Notes: generated by a model not told the origin, from the sequence alone. DNA of 64,000 nucleotides from Spirochaetia bacterium (GCA_030041455.1 JASHNV010000058.1:29606-93605), one strand, 5' to 3'. Counted from the stretch's first letter, positions 34,423 through 43,722 are shown. Made by a program: numbers and translations.

Positions 34423-35591
34423 GAAAGTTCGTCCAGCGCGCGCTCGGCAAGCTGCAGAAGCTCGACCGGGAGCAGGTCTACTCGCTCGTCTCGCAGCTTG
34501 CAGGCGAGAACGAGCAGCTTGAGGTCGTGCTCGACTCGATGACCGACGGGGTGGTGGTGCTCGACAAGCAGAACAGGGTCGTCCTGTACAACAAGGCGGC
34601 GCAGCGCCTGCTTCCGGTGGTGGGCGGGGAGATCGACGAGAAACCGGTCTGGACCGTCGTCCGCGACAACGAGGTCGCCGAGTTCCTGAAGAAGAGCCTC
34701 GAGAACGAGGACCGCGTCGAGGACAAGGAGTTCACGCTGGAGGCGGGCGGCGCGACCCGCATCATCTCCTGCGGCACCGCGCCCCTCGTGCAGGACGGGG
34801 AGATCCAAGGGACGCTCCTCCACGTTCAGGACCTCACGGAGAAGCGGGGCAAGGAGGCGCGCCTGAGGCGGGCCGAGAGCCTCGCCTCGCTCACCACGCT
34901 CGCCGCCGGGGTCGCACACGAGATCAAGAATCCCTTGGGCTCGATCGGCATTCACATCCAGCTCATCCAGCGGGCGCTGAAGGCCTCCGGCCGGCTCGAC
35001 CGCAAGACCGTGGGCCACTATCTCGACATCGTCACCGAGGAGGTCGACCGCTTGAACCGCATCGTGATCGACTTCCTGTTCGCCGTCAGGCCCATGGACG
35101 CCCGCTTGAAGGAAGGCGATCTGAATCACGTCGTCACCGACCTGCTCGAGTTCGTCCACTTCGAGCTCGAGGAGGCGCGCGTGAGCCTCGTGACCCGTCT
35201 CGAGGAGCTGCCGACCGTCGAGTTCGACGAGAAGTTCATCAAGCAGGCCTTCCTCAACATCATCAACAACGCCGTCGCCGCGATGCCGAACGGAGGAACC
35301 CTCACGGTGTCGAGCGCGCGTCGCGGGGAGTCCGTCGAGGTCGACATCGCGGACACCGGCGTCGGGATCTCCGAGGAGAACATGACGAAGATCTTCGAGC
35401 CCTACTTCACGACCAAGGATTTCGGTTCTGGACTGGGTCTCACGGTCGTGTATAAGATCGTGAAGGAGCACGGCGGCGAGATCTCCCTGCGGTCGAAGGA
35501 GGGGGAGGGGACGACCTTCACGATAAGCCTGCCAATTCCCCAGAAGGAGCTTCGCCTTCTCGGCTGGAAAGGGAGAAAGCATGGAGTTTAG
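34419..35591 (+). CDS. NtrB-type PAS sensor histidine kinase (cytoplasmic)
   Basis: A 390-residue soluble kinase without transmembrane segments. A PAS domain (about 30-145: LDSMTDGVVVLDKQNRVVLY) is followed by HisKA with the phospho-accepting histidine near residue 166 (GVAHEIKNPLGSIGIHIQL) and HATPase with N box INNAVAAMPNGG, G1 IADTGVGIS and G2 FGSGLGLTVVYKIV. The HEIKNPLG line and the partner place it with NtrB/AtoS-type kinases that control sigma-54 activators. It overlaps holB by ATGA and overlaps its partner response regulator by 11 bases. Confidence 0.9.
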   Translation: MRKFVQRALGKLQKLDREQVYSLVSQLAGENEQLEVVLDSMTDGVVVLDKQNRVVLYNKAAQRLLPVVGGEIDEKPVWTVVRDNEVAEFLKKSLENEDRVEDKEFTLEAGGATRIISCGTAPLVQDGEIQGTLLHVQDLTEKRGKEARLRRAESLASLTTLAAGVAHEIKNPLGSIGIHIQLIQRALKASGRLDRKTVGHYLDIVTEEVDRLNRIVIDFLFAVRPMDARLKEGDLNHVVTDLLEFVHFELEEARVSLVTRLEELPTVEFDEKFIKQAFLNIINNAVAAMPNGGTLTVSSARRGESVEVDIADTGVGISEENMTKIFEPYFTTKDFGSGLGLTVVYKIVKEHGGEISLRSKEGEGTTFTISLPIPQKELRLLGWKGRKHGV

Positions 35592-36942
35592 CGTTCTCGT
35601 CGTCGACGACGAGAAGAACATCCGCGAGGGGCTCGGGAAAGCGCTCGAGCTCGACAACTACAACGTCCTCCTCGCCCCCGACGGCTCGAAGGCGCTCGAG
35701 ATCATCAACACGAGCGACGTCGACCTCGTGATCACGGACCTGAAGATGCCCGGCCTGTCGGGCCAGGAGCTTCTCAAGCAGGTCGCTTCGGCCTATCCGA
35801 CCGTTCCGGTCATCATCCTCACCGGCCACGGCACCATCGAGACCGCCGTGGAGGCGATGCGCGACGGCGCGTTCGATTTCCTCACCAAGCCGGTCAACCT
35901 CGACAGACTCTCGCTCCTCGCGAAGCGGGCGCTCGCGAACCGCAAGCTCGTTCTCGAGCATCGGGCGCTCAAGGAGGAGGTCGAAAAGATCGCCCGGCGG
36001 CAGAAGTTCGCCAATATCATCGGCAAGAGCCCCGAGATGAAAAAGGTGCTCGAGATCGTCGAGCAGGTCGCCCCGACGAAGGCCTCGGTCCTCGTCACCG
36101 GCGAGAGCGGCGTCGGCAAGGAGCTCGTCGCGGACGCCATCCACAACCTGTCCGACCGCAAGGAGCGGCCCTTCATCAAGGTGCACTGCGCCGCGCTCGC
36201 CGAGACGCTCCTCGAAAGCGAGCTGTTCGGCCACGAGAAGGGGGCCTTCACCGGCGCGGTGGCGACGAAGCGCGGGCGCTTCGAGCTTGCGAACGGCGGC
36301 ACGATCTTCCTCGACGAGATCGGCGAGATCAACCAGCAGGTCCAGATCAAGATTCTCCGGGTCCTTCAGGACAAGAAGTTCGAGCGGGTGGGCGGCGAGC
36401 AGACCATCGAGGTCGACGTGAGGGTCATCTCGGCGACCAACCGCGATCTGAAGAAGGAGATCGCCGAGGGGCGCTTTCGGGAGGATCTGTTCTACCGGCT
36501 GAACGTCGTGAACATCACCGTCCCCCCGCTTCGCGAGCGCCGGGAGGACATCGGGCTGCTCGTCGCGGCTTTTCTCCGCGAGTTCAGCGAGGAGAACGGG
36601 AAGAACATTCTCGGGATCGATCCGAAGGCGAAGTCCGCGATCTACGGCTACTCGTGGCCGGGCAACATCAGGGAGCTTCGCAACTGCATCGAGAGCGCCG
36701 TCGTTCTCGCGAAGGGCAGCTCGATCACGCTCATGGACCTGCCTCCGAGCGTCGCGAGCGAGACGGAGGGCGACTACATCCGCATCAATCTCGGCTCGAC
36801 GCTCGCGGAGGCGGAGAAGGAGATCATCCGCGGAACGCTCAATTTCGAGAAGGGCAACAAGAGCAAGACCGCCGAGGTCCTCGGCATCGGGCGCAAGACC
36901 CTTCACCGGAAGATCCAGGAGTACCATCTCGTCGAGGAGTAG
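35581..36942 (+). CDS. NtrC-family sigma-54 response regulator
   Basis: A 453-residue sigma-54 activator. The receiver has D9/D10 (VLVVDDEKN) and the phosphorylated Asp53 (LVITDLKMPG). The central AAA+ domain has Walker A TGESGVGKELVA, the sigma-54 contact loop GAFTGA intact in GHEKGAFTGAVATKRGRF, Walker B IFLDEIGE and the sensor lines RVISATNRDLKKEIAEGRFR. A Fis-type helix-turn-helix ends the protein (NKSKTAEVLGIGRKTLHRKI). It should switch on sigma-54 promoters after phosphorylation by the kinase just upstream. The only convincing sigma-54 promoter seen in this window is the one before the second sigma factor at 47530-47546. Confidence 0.93.
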   Translation: MEFSVLVVDDEKNIREGLGKALELDNYNVLLAPDGSKALEIINTSDVDLVITDLKMPGLSGQELLKQVASAYPTVPVIILTGHGTIETAVEAMRDGAFDFLTKPVNLDRLSLLAKRALANRKLVLEHRALKEEVEKIARRQKFANIIGKSPEMKKVLEIVEQVAPTKASVLVTGESGVGKELVADAIHNLSDRKERPFIKVHCAALAETLLESELFGHEKGAFTGAVATKRGRFELANGGTIFLDEIGEINQQVQIKILRVLQDKKFERVGGEQTIEVDVRVISATNRDLKKEIAEGRFREDLFYRLNVVNITVPPLRERREDIGLLVAAFLREFSEENGKNILGIDPKAKSAIYGYSWPGNIRELRNCIESAVVLAKGSSITLMDLPPSVASETEGDYIRINLGSTLAEAEKEIIRGTLNFEKGNKSKTAEVLGIGRKTLHRKIQEYHLVEE

Positions 36943-36954
36943 GCGCGCCCGGGA

Positions 36955-37389
36955 TCAGACCCTGCCGGTCGACTTGAACCGCTTGATTCGCTGATAGGAC
37001 TCGTTGATCTTCTGCGTGATCTCGGTGGCGTATTTCTGCTTCGCCGGGTCGGCGGCGTAGCGATCGGGATGGTACTCGCGGACGAGGCGCTTGTAGGCGC
37101 GGTGCACCACCTCGTCGTCGGCGCCGACCGGGACTTCCAGGTTGCCGTAGTCGCGCCGGAGCGCCTCGGGAACGGCCGCCGTCCTCTCGCCTTGACGCCG
37201 GGCTTCCCGATCGCTTGAGGACGGGTTTTCCCGCGGCCGGTCCTTGCCCGTTCGCAAGTACTCGTCGAGCTCCTCCCACGCCTCGCGGAGGTCGGGGTCG
37301 GCCGACCGGCCGCGCTGCCGCTCCGGGCGATCCTCGTCCGGGAACAGGGACCTCAGCAGGTTGCCGACGCGATCGAAGAATTGATCCAC
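36955..37389 (-). CDS. Small protein with C-terminal J domain
   Basis: A 144-residue protein. Residues about 83-140 form a J domain with the HPD tripeptide (VREYHPDRYA) between helices II and III (EVVHRAYKRL and ATEITQKINESYQRIKRF). The first 80 residues are charged and proline rich with no fold I recognise. Placing the J domain at the C-terminus, without Gly/Phe or zinc-finger regions, makes it a type III co-chaperone that would stimulate a DnaK partner for a specific client. Start is GTG 37389. It is convergent with the NtrC-type gene, 12 bases apart, and lies 78 bases after the dapF-like gene. Confidence 0.8.
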   Translation of the reverse strand: MDQFFDRVGNLLRSLFPDEDRPERQRGRSADPDLREAWEELDEYLRTGKDRPRENPSSSDREARRQGERTAAVPEALRRDYGNLEVPVGADDEVVHRAYKRLVREYHPDRYAADPAKQKYATEITQKINESYQRIKRFKSTGRV

Positions 37390-37467
37390 GGTGCCATCCT
37401 CGCCACGTGAGCATGATACCCGATTTGAAGGTCCCTGACCAGCCGCGGGGCGCCGCCTGAGCGCTCC

Positions 37468-38343
37468 CTACAGCCCCTGCGGCTCCCCGCCGGGCCGGGG
37501 CCCGGCCTCCTCGTCGAGGTAGTAGGTTCCCGAAAAGAGGTACGAGGCGCTCGCGGTCGCAAGCACCTCGCCGGTCGACTCGACCCATTGGACGAAGACG
37601 TCCTCGTCGTTGCAGTGCACGAGCGCTTCCCGCTCGGTGAAGCCGTTGAGCGTCGAGGCCACGGTCGCGATTCCCGCCGCCGAGGTGTAGTCGACCGGCT
37701 CCCTCTTGAACCAATTCCTCACGAGCATCTCGTCCTTGCTGTAGACCTGGGCGAAGATCGGGTGGATCGCCGGCCGGATCCCCGCCTTGCGCAGCGAGCG
37801 CGAGAGGCGCATGAGCTTCTCGCGGCTCAAGCCACCGTGAAAATGCACCGCCGCGTCGTACTGCAGGCGAAGGGGCGTCACGATGTGGTTCCGCCCGTCG
37901 ACGAGCACCGCCGCGGCGTACTCCCGGTCGGGCTCCTCGCGAATCTCGGCTCCCGACGCGACGTCGAGGGGGACGCCGAGGGAGACGCGAAAATGCGAGC
38001 TGTCGATGAAGTCGACGGTGCGCTCGCCGCCCGAGCACTCAACGACGATCTTTTTCCCGCCGGAGACCCCGGCGTCGAAGGCGAGGCGCGCCATGCAGAT
38101 GAGCGCGTCGTTCAGCCTCCCGGACGGCTCGCCGTCGGGAAGGAACAGCTCGATCCGCGCGCTCTCCTTCACGCCCCGGCTGAGCACGACGACCCCGTTC
38201 GCCCCGACGCCGAGGTGGCGGTCGCAGATGCGGCGCGCCATCGTCGGAAGGAGCTCCGCGGGGACGGGCTCGGCCCCGTAGAGGCGGTTGAGGAGGATAT
38301 AGTCGTTGCGGCAGGTATGAATCTTGTAGAAGTCGAGCTCCAC
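37468..38343 (-). CDS. Diaminopimelate epimerase homologue lacking both catalytic cysteines
   Basis: A 291-residue protein whose fold and order of motifs are those of DapF: FYKIHTCRNDYIL (for FxKMHGxGNDF), DRHLGVGANGVVVL (for DRxxGIGADG), LFLPDGEPSGRLNDAL (for NADGSExxxCGNGxR) and DYTSAAGIATVAS (for GAGETxACGTGA). The two cysteines that do the racemisation are Leu77 and Ala222 or Ala223 here. It therefore cannot work as the classical two-base epimerase. It is the last gene of asd-lysC-dapF-like, six bases after lysC, so it still travels with the aspartate pathway. Possible roles are a regulatory or structural relic, or a different reaction on a similar substrate. Start is GTG 38343. Confidence 0.75.
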   Translation of the reverse strand: MELDFYKIHTCRNDYILLNRLYGAEPVPAELLPTMARRICDRHLGVGANGVVVLSRGVKESARIELFLPDGEPSGRLNDALICMARLAFDAGVSGGKKIVVECSGGERTVDFIDSSHFRVSLGVPLDVASGAEIREEPDREYAAAVLVDGRNHIVTPLRLQYDAAVHFHGGLSREKLMRLSRSLRKAGIRPAIHPIFAQVYSKDEMLVRNWFKREPVDYTSAAGIATVASTLNGFTEREALVHCNDEDVFVQWVESTGEVLATASASYLFSGTYYLDEEAGPRPGGEPQGL

Positions 38344-38349
38344 GCGCCG

Positions 38350-39696
38350 CTACCCCCCGGAATCGAAAAAGCCGCGATGGAGCGCGCGCACCGCCGCCTC
38401 GAGCGTGTCGGCGGGAACCACGAGGGAGAGGTTGATGTCCGAGGAGCCGAGGGAGATCATCCGAATCGGCGTGTCGTTGAGCGCCGTGAAGACCTCCGCG
38501 ACGAACGACGGCTCCTTCCAAAGGTCCTGTCCCACGAGGCAGATGATCGCGAGGTCCGCCTCCACGCGGACGCGGCCGATCTCCTCGAGATCGGCCATAA
38601 TGCCCTTGAGCCCGGAGGTGTTGTCGATCGTCATCGAGACCGACACCTCGGAGGTGGCGATGAGGTCGACGGGAGTGCGGTGCTTCTCGAAGGTCGCGAA
38701 GATGCGGCTCAGGAAGCCGTAGGCGTTCAGCATCCTCGTCGAGGAGACGTGGATCAGCGTGATGCCCTTCTTCCCGGCGATGGCGCGGAGTCCGACGCCC
38801 TCCGCCCGCTCCACGATGCAGGTTCTCGGGCCGTGCGGATCGCGCGTGTTCATCACGAGCACCGGGATGCCGGTCTCGATCGCCGGCTGGATGGTCGACG
38901 GATGAACGACCTTCGCGCCGAAGTAGGCGAGCTCCGCCGCCTCGCCGTAGCTGATGCGCTCGATGGTGCGCGCCTCGGCGACCACCCGGGGGTCGGAGGT
39001 CATGATGCCGTTCACGTCGGTCCAGATCTGAACTTCGCTCGCCTCGAGCGCCGCCCCGAGGATCGTCGCGGTGAAATCCGAGCCGCCCCTCCCGAGGGTC
39101 GACGTGACGCCGGACTCGGTCCGGCCGATGAAGCCCTGGGCGACGAGGAGGTGTCCCGGGCGGGGCTTCACCCGCGCGCGGACGAGGCGGTTCGTCGCCT
39201 CGTAGAGCGGAGCGGCGGCGGAGAAGCGGTCGTCGGTTCTGATGAAATCCCGCGAGTCGAGGAGCTCCGTCGGGATGCCCCGCTCCTCGGCGCGCGCGGC
39301 GACGATCGCGGTCGAGAGGAGCTCGCCGATCGAGAGAATCGCGTCGCTTGAGCGCGGCGTGCACTCCCGAAGGAGCGCGAGTCCCTTGATGAGGGACGAG
39401 AGCTCCGCGAACAGCCGATCGAGGCGCTCGCGGGTCGCCTCGAGGCGCTCGCCCGAGACGAGCTCCTCCAGGGTCCTCACGTGGCGCGCGCGCTGCGCCG
39501 CGAGGATGGCGCGGGCTTCCTCCTCCCGTCCCGCTCCCGCGGCGTCCCTGATCGCGACGAGGCTGTCGGTGGTCTGCGCCATCGCCGAAGCCACGAGGAG
39601 CGGCGCGCGGTCGAGGTAGCTCGACGCGATGTCGAGCGCCCGGTCGATCATCTCGGCGCTCTGGACGGAGGTGCCGCCGAACTTCAGGACGATCAT
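38350..39696 (-). CDS. lysC: Aspartate kinase
   Basis: A 448-residue monofunctional aspartokinase making aspartyl phosphate from aspartate and ATP. It starts MIVLKFGGTSVQSAEM, with later motifs SSDAILSIGELLSTAIVAA, GVTSTLGRGGSDFTATILGA and IWTDVNGIMTSDPR, and ends with two ACT domains (about 305-448) that normally bind lysine or threonine for feedback control. The ATG at 39696 overlaps the stop of asd by 4 bases (ATGA). With asd it feeds lysine, threonine and methionine synthesis. Confidence 0.95.
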   Translation of the reverse strand: MIVLKFGGTSVQSAEMIDRALDIASSYLDRAPLLVASAMAQTTDSLVAIRDAAGAGREEEARAILAAQRARHVRTLEELVSGERLEATRERLDRLFAELSSLIKGLALLRECTPRSSDAILSIGELLSTAIVAARAEERGIPTELLDSRDFIRTDDRFSAAAPLYEATNRLVRARVKPRPGHLLVAQGFIGRTESGVTSTLGRGGSDFTATILGAALEASEVQIWTDVNGIMTSDPRVVAEARTIERISYGEAAELAYFGAKVVHPSTIQPAIETGIPVLVMNTRDPHGPRTCIVERAEGVGLRAIAGKKGITLIHVSSTRMLNAYGFLSRIFATFEKHRTPVDLIATSEVSVSMTIDNTSGLKGIMADLEEIGRVRVEADLAIICLVGQDLWKEPSFVAEVFTALNDTPIRMISLGSSDINLSLVVPADTLEAAVRALHRGFFDSGG

Positions 39697-40733
39697 CGGT
39701 CGAGGTACCCCTTCGCGAGGTATGCCTCCGCGTTGAGGATCGCCGCGCCCGCCGCGCCGCGGATCGTATTGTGACCCATGACGACCATTTTGATGTCGAA
39801 GACCGGGCAGGGCCGGATGCGGCCGACGCAGGTGGCCATGCCGCGCTCCTTCCACACGTCGCGGGCAGGCTGCGGCCGGTCGTTCTCGTCGAAGACGATG
39901 ATCGGACGCTCCGGCGCCGAGGGAAGCCCCACCTCCTGGGGCCATCCGCGGAAGCCGGCGAGGAGGGAGGCGACGTGCTCGGCCCGCGCGCGGGTTCGGA
40001 GCTTCAGCGAAACGGCCTCGGTGTGGCCGTCGAAGACCGCGACGCGGTTACACTGGGCGCTGATCGTGAAATCGGCCGGCACGACGCGGCCGCCGTCGAG
40101 CCGGCCGAGGATCTTCAGGGGCTCCGACTCCATCTTCTCCTCCTCGCCGCCGATGTAGGGAACGACGTTTCCGAGGATGTCGACCGAAGAGACTCCCGGA
40201 TAGCCCGCCCCGGTCACCGCCTGCATCGTCGTCACGTGGACCGCCTCGATGCCGAGCTCTCGGTGGATGGGGCCGAGCGCCATCGCGAGGAACATGGTCG
40301 AGCAGTTGGAGTTCGTGATGATCGCGCCCTTGTAGGGCTGGCTTGCCGCGAGCGCGAGGTGGTCGTGGTTGATCTCGGGGATGACGAGCGGCACGTCGGG
40401 GTCCATGCGGTGGTTGCGCGAGTTGCTCACGACGACGTGGCCGGCCCTCGCGTAGGCCTCCTCGACGGCGCCCGCGACGGACGCATCGAGCCCGGAGAAG
40501 AGGATTCTGCTCTCAAGCCGCTCCTCGGTGGATTTCACGATCAGGTCGCGCGCGCCGGGCGGTATGAAGTCCTCCTGCTTCCAGTTCACCGCCTCGCGGT
40601 AGGGGCGCGCGGCGGAGCGCTCCGAGGCGACGACTTCCCTCAGCTCGAAAGAGGGATGGTCGCGGAGCAGGTGCACGAGCTTCTGGCCGACCATGCCGGT
40701 GGCTCCGAGGACGGCGACGGGTATCTTACCCAT
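39693..40733 (-). CDS. asd: Aspartate-semialdehyde dehydrogenase (archaeal/fungal type)
   Basis: A 346-residue enzyme reducing aspartyl phosphate to aspartate semialdehyde with NADPH. The nucleotide motif VLGATGMVGQKLV opens the protein, the active-site cysteine is in ITNSNCSTMFLA, and the histidine in the C-terminal part is in SLKLRTRA-adjacent strands (FDGHTEAVSL). The NSNCST form and the VTGAGYPGVSSVDILGNVVP block are those of the archaeal and fungal branch. A clear site GGGAGGAA precedes the ATG. First gene of asd-lysC-dapF-like. A weak promoter (TGTCAC-16-TATTGA around 40785) may drive it. Confidence 0.93.
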   Translation of the reverse strand: MGKIPVAVLGATGMVGQKLVHLLRDHPSFELREVVASERSAARPYREAVNWKQEDFIPPGARDLIVKSTEERLESRILFSGLDASVAGAVEEAYARAGHVVVSNSRNHRMDPDVPLVIPEINHDHLALAASQPYKGAIITNSNCSTMFLAMALGPIHRELGIEAVHVTTMQAVTGAGYPGVSSVDILGNVVPYIGGEEEKMESEPLKILGRLDGGRVVPADFTISAQCNRVAVFDGHTEAVSLKLRTRARAEHVASLLAGFRGWPQEVGLPSAPERPIIVFDENDRPQPARDVWKERGMATCVGRIRPCPVFDIKMVVMGHNTIRGAAGAAILNAEAYLAKGYLDR

Positions 40734-41433
40734 GAGATTCCTCCCGTGCGCGGATCGTTCGGAGAGCTGGGACGGAAGATCAATAGCGCTCCACTCCGAG
40801 AGTGACAGTTCAGGAGGTGTTGACCCCGGGAACCAGGCACCGGACTCGTGGCCTGTCCGGTCCTTCGGCGGACCGCTCCTTTCGCCTGCCTCTCGGGACG
40901 CCGCTCCTCCGCAGGGTACTCTTAGCCGTCCGCACCTCTATTGATCCGTGCGTGTCGAAACTCGTATCACGGAAGCGTCCGCCGTGTCAAAGGGGGTCGG
41001 CGGCCGGTCTCGGCCCGCGCGGAAGGGCCTCGATCGGCCGCCGCTCCATCCCCGGGAATCCGGGCGCTCCCTCGGGCCCTACGCCCGCCCGGAGAGCTCC
41101 CTCCGCGTCCTCCTTCTTCGGAGCGCGTCGACGCCGGGAGGACCGCGCGAGCCTCCGGACCCTCGACCGCGAAGCGGGGCCGATTTCGTCATCCGCCCGC
41201 CGGACAGCCCCATGAGGTCCGCCACGAGATCGAGATCGCCGGCTCCCTATGGCTTCCGGGGTCCGCGAGCGCGCGGAACCCTGGAAGCGCTCATCGGGAG
41301 GCGGTCCTTTGCGGGCAGGCGCCGGCCGGGTAGCGAGAGGACCGAATCGCTCCTCGAGGCCCCTGTCGCGGTCGAGCGGCGGCAATCTCGCGGGAGCCCG
41401 AGGAGGCGGCAGGCGCTTCCGCCCCGTCCCGAC
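40734..41433. other. 700-base intergenic stretch without a recognisable gene
   Basis: Between the asd start and the end of the propeller lipoprotein gene no reading frame on either strand gives a protein-like composition, ribosome site or known motif. The open frames here are arginine- and proline-rich shadows of high GC. The asd-proximal end should hold its promoter. By analogy with the two other long gaps in the window it may be the remains of a gene too decayed to recognise. Confidence 0.5.
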
Positions 41434-42624
41434 CTACGGCGTGACCGCGGCTCCCGAGGGCCCGCCCGCGCTTCCCGTCGTGAAGGGCGAGCCGGGAACG
41501 GGGGTGAGCGCGCCGCCTGAGCCGATGGAGTAGGCGGAGAGTCCTGCCGCGCCTGCGGCGCTCCCGGAGTTCGTCACGTAGAGGTAGCTCCCGTCGGGGC
41601 TGATTGCGATGACGCTCGGCTGCGCGCCGGTCGTGAAAGGCGAGCCGGGAACGGGGGTGAGCGCGCCGCCTGAGCCGATCGAGAAGGCGGACAATCCGCC
41701 CGTGCCGTTCGAGCTCCCGTAGTTCGCCACGTAGAGGTAGCCGCCGTTCGGGCTGATCGCCATTCCCTCGGGGCTCGAACCGGTCGCGACGGAGCCGGAC
41801 AGCGCGGCGAGCGCGCCGTCCGCCTCGATCGAGAAGCCCGACACGGCGCCCGTCGAGCTCGTCACGTAGAGGTAGTCGCCGCTCGGGGTTATCGCGATGC
41901 CGTACGGGGACGGCCCGGTGGTGAAGCTGCCGATCGACGTGGGCGCCCCGCCCGAGCCGATCGAGAAGGCGGACAGGCCTCCGGTGCCCTCTCCCTCGCC
42001 TGAGTTCGTCACGTAGAGGTAGGCGCCGTTCGGACTGATCGCGGCGAGCGCGGGGTTGTTGTCGGTGGCGTAGGTGCCGATCGACGCGAGCGCGCCGCCC
42101 GAGCCGATCGAGTAAGCGGACAGGCCGCCCGCGCCGGTGCTGTCGGCCGAGTTCGTCACGTAGAGGTAGGCGCCGTTCGGGCTGATCGCGATGCCGTTCG
42201 GACTGCCGGCGGAGCCGGTGGTGAAGCTCCCGATCGTGGTCAGCGCGCCGCCTGGGCCGATCGAGTAGGCGGAGAGCCCGCTCGCGCCGGCTGAGCTCCC
42301 GTAGTTCGCCACGTAGAGGTAGCTCCCGTTCGGGCCGATCGTTGCGCCCACCGGGTCCGGGCCGGCGTTCAGGGCGCCGGAGGAGACCGGGATGGGCTGC
42401 CCGGCGAGGCCGATGGTGTAGGAAGAGAGACTCCCCCCGAGGTTGGTCACGTAGAGGTCATGCGGGACGGAGCCCGGGGTGCCGCCGCTCGTCGTCGACG
42501 GATAGCCCTGGTAGTCGGGCGCGTCGGGGTCGACCGGATTGGCGAAGTTCCAACAGGCCGACAGGAGCGAGAGAACCGCGCTTGCCAGGCTTAGGGCGCC
42601 AATCGGCCGAATGAGACTCCTCAT
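41434..42624 (-). CDS. Beta-propeller lipoprotein (lactonase/YVTN-like repeats)
   Basis: A 396-residue surface-type lipoprotein. The signal peptide ends in the lipobox LLSAC (cysteine at about residue 24). After a Pro/Ser/Thr-rich linker come seven or so repeats of about 45-50 residues with the pattern AISPNGAYLYVTNS then GLSAYSIGSGGAL and PxGIAISP, typical of the seven-bladed lactonase/YVTN propellers. The repeats are also alike at DNA level: the last two share long near-identical stretches (around 41475-41560 and 41630-41700), so copy number may vary by recombination. It is probably a binding or structural protein outside the cell; the 6-phosphogluconolactonase label often given to such folds is not supported. 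The ATG at 42624 is chosen because it sits right before the signal peptide. Confidence 0.82.
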   Translation of the reverse strand: MRSLIRPIGALSLASAVLSLLSACWNFANPVDPDAPDYQGYPSTTSGGTPGSVPHDLYVTNLGGSLSSYTIGLAGQPIPVSSGALNAGPDPVGATIGPNGSYLYVANYGSSAGASGLSAYSIGPGGALTTIGSFTTGSAGSPNGIAISPNGAYLYVTNSADSTGAGGLSAYSIGSGGALASIGTYATDNNPALAAISPNGAYLYVTNSGEGEGTGGLSAFSIGSGGAPTSIGSFTTGPSPYGIAITPSGDYLYVTSSTGAVSGFSIEADGALAALSGSVATGSSPEGMAISPNGGYLYVANYGSSNGTGGLSAFSIGSGGALTPVPGSPFTTGAQPSVIAISPDGSYLYVTNSGSAAGAAGLSAYSIGSGGALTPVPGSPFTTGSAGGPSGAAVTP

Positions 42625-42858
42625 TCCTGGAAAGTCCTGTTCTTGGGCAAGCACGCGTCCTTCCGCGAGAGCGGGAATCCCCGCGCAGCGCGGCGGGATC
42701 CGCCCTCGTACGTCCCTTGCTTCTCAGGGTACGCTAGAACCCGCGGCCGCCGCAACCGTGGACGATGCGAGGCTCACCCCTCCCGGTTCCCGGGCCGTCC
42801 GCGAAGGAGATCCGCGGGCGCCCTTGGTCGGAGGACGTCTCTCGGAGCCGGGGCGGCC

Positions 42859-42887
42859 TTGCAATATTCCTCCGTTGTTCCAATAAT
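42859..42887 (+). promoter_or_regulatory. Promoter of the purine nucleoside phosphorylase gene
   Basis: TTGCAA at 42859-42864, a 17-base spacer and AATAAT at 42882-42887, followed by GGAGG at 42894-42898 and the GTG start at 42907. The rest of the 282-base gap back to 42625 shows nothing beyond the leader of the divergent lipoprotein gene. Confidence 0.65.
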
Positions 42888-42906
42888 CGATCCGGAGGCA
42901 GGTAAG

Positions 42907-43722
42907 GTGCGAGACGACTTCTCAATCCGCGTTCGGCGCGCGGCGGAATCGATCCGCATGGTCTCGGATGCCGTTCCCTCCGTCGGCCTGATCCTCGGCT
43001 CGGGAATGTCCTCCCTCGCCGAGCGGTTCCAGGGCACCGACGTTCCCTTTTCCCACATCGAGGGCTTTCCCTCCCCGACGGTGGCCGGACATCGAGGCAT
43101 CCTGAGGCTCGGGGAGCGGCTCGGGGTCCTTGCGGGGCGCTTCCATTCCTATGAAGGCCATTCCCTGGACAACGTCGTGCTCCCGACGTTCGTTCTCCAC
43201 GCGTTGGGCGCCCGGGTCCTCATCGTCACGAACGCAAGCGGCGCCGTCAACCGGGGATACGCGGCCGGGGAGCTCGTGCTGATCTCCGACCACCTCAATC
43301 TCACGGGCTCCAATCCGCTCGTCGGTCACAACGACCGCGAGGCGGGCGAGCGGTTCCCCGACATGAGCGAGGCCTACTCGCGGCGCCTGCGCGACCTCGC
43401 GCGCGAGGCCTCCGGGAGGAGGCTGAAGGAGGGCGTGTACGCCGGGGTAACCGGCCCCTGCTTCGAGACCCCGGCGGAGATCCGCATGCTCGAGCGGCTC
43501 GGCGCCGACCTCGTCGGAATGTCGACCGTTCCCGAGGTCATCGCGGCGCGCTACCTCGGCATGGAGGTCCTCGGCGTCTCCTGCGTCTCGAACATGGCGG
43601 CGGGAGTCGCCGACCGGCCCCTCGCCCACGACGATGTCGTGCGCACCGTCGGACAGGCGCAGGCGACTCTCGAGGGCGTCCTCGTCGCGACGATCGACCG
43701 GCTCCTCGCCGCGGAGCGGTAG
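42907..43722 (+). CDS. punA: Purine nucleoside phosphorylase (trimeric, family I)
   Basis: A 271-residue enzyme cleaving inosine or guanosine with phosphate to free base and ribose 1-phosphate for purine salvage. Family motifs are LILGSGMSSLAERF (phosphate loop), SPTVAGHRG, VTNASGAVNRGYAAGELVLI, GVYAGVTGPCFETPAEIRML and VGMSTVPEVIAARYLGMEVL. The GTG at 42907 has GGAGG eight bases upstream and the promoter at 42859-42887; the longer open frame upstream is not coding. The JAMM-DinG gene follows after 17 bases, probably in one transcript. Confidence 0.95.
   Translation: MRDDFSIRVRRAAESIRMVSDAVPSVGLILGSGMSSLAERFQGTDVPFSHIEGFPSPTVAGHRGILRLGERLGVLAGRFHSYEGHSLDNVVLPTFVLHALGARVLIVTNASGAVNRGYAAGELVLISDHLNLTGSNPLVGHNDREAGERFPDMSEAYSRRLRDLAREASGRRLKEGVYAGVTGPCFETPAEIRMLERLGADLVGMSTVPEVIAARYLGMEVLGVSCVSNMAAGVADRPLAHDDVVRTVGQAQATLEGVLVATIDRLLAAER

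Noticed and set aside
40740-40830. T-box or lysine riboswitch in front of asd
   Set aside because: The leader is short and I find no T-box sequence, specifier stem or lysine-switch core.
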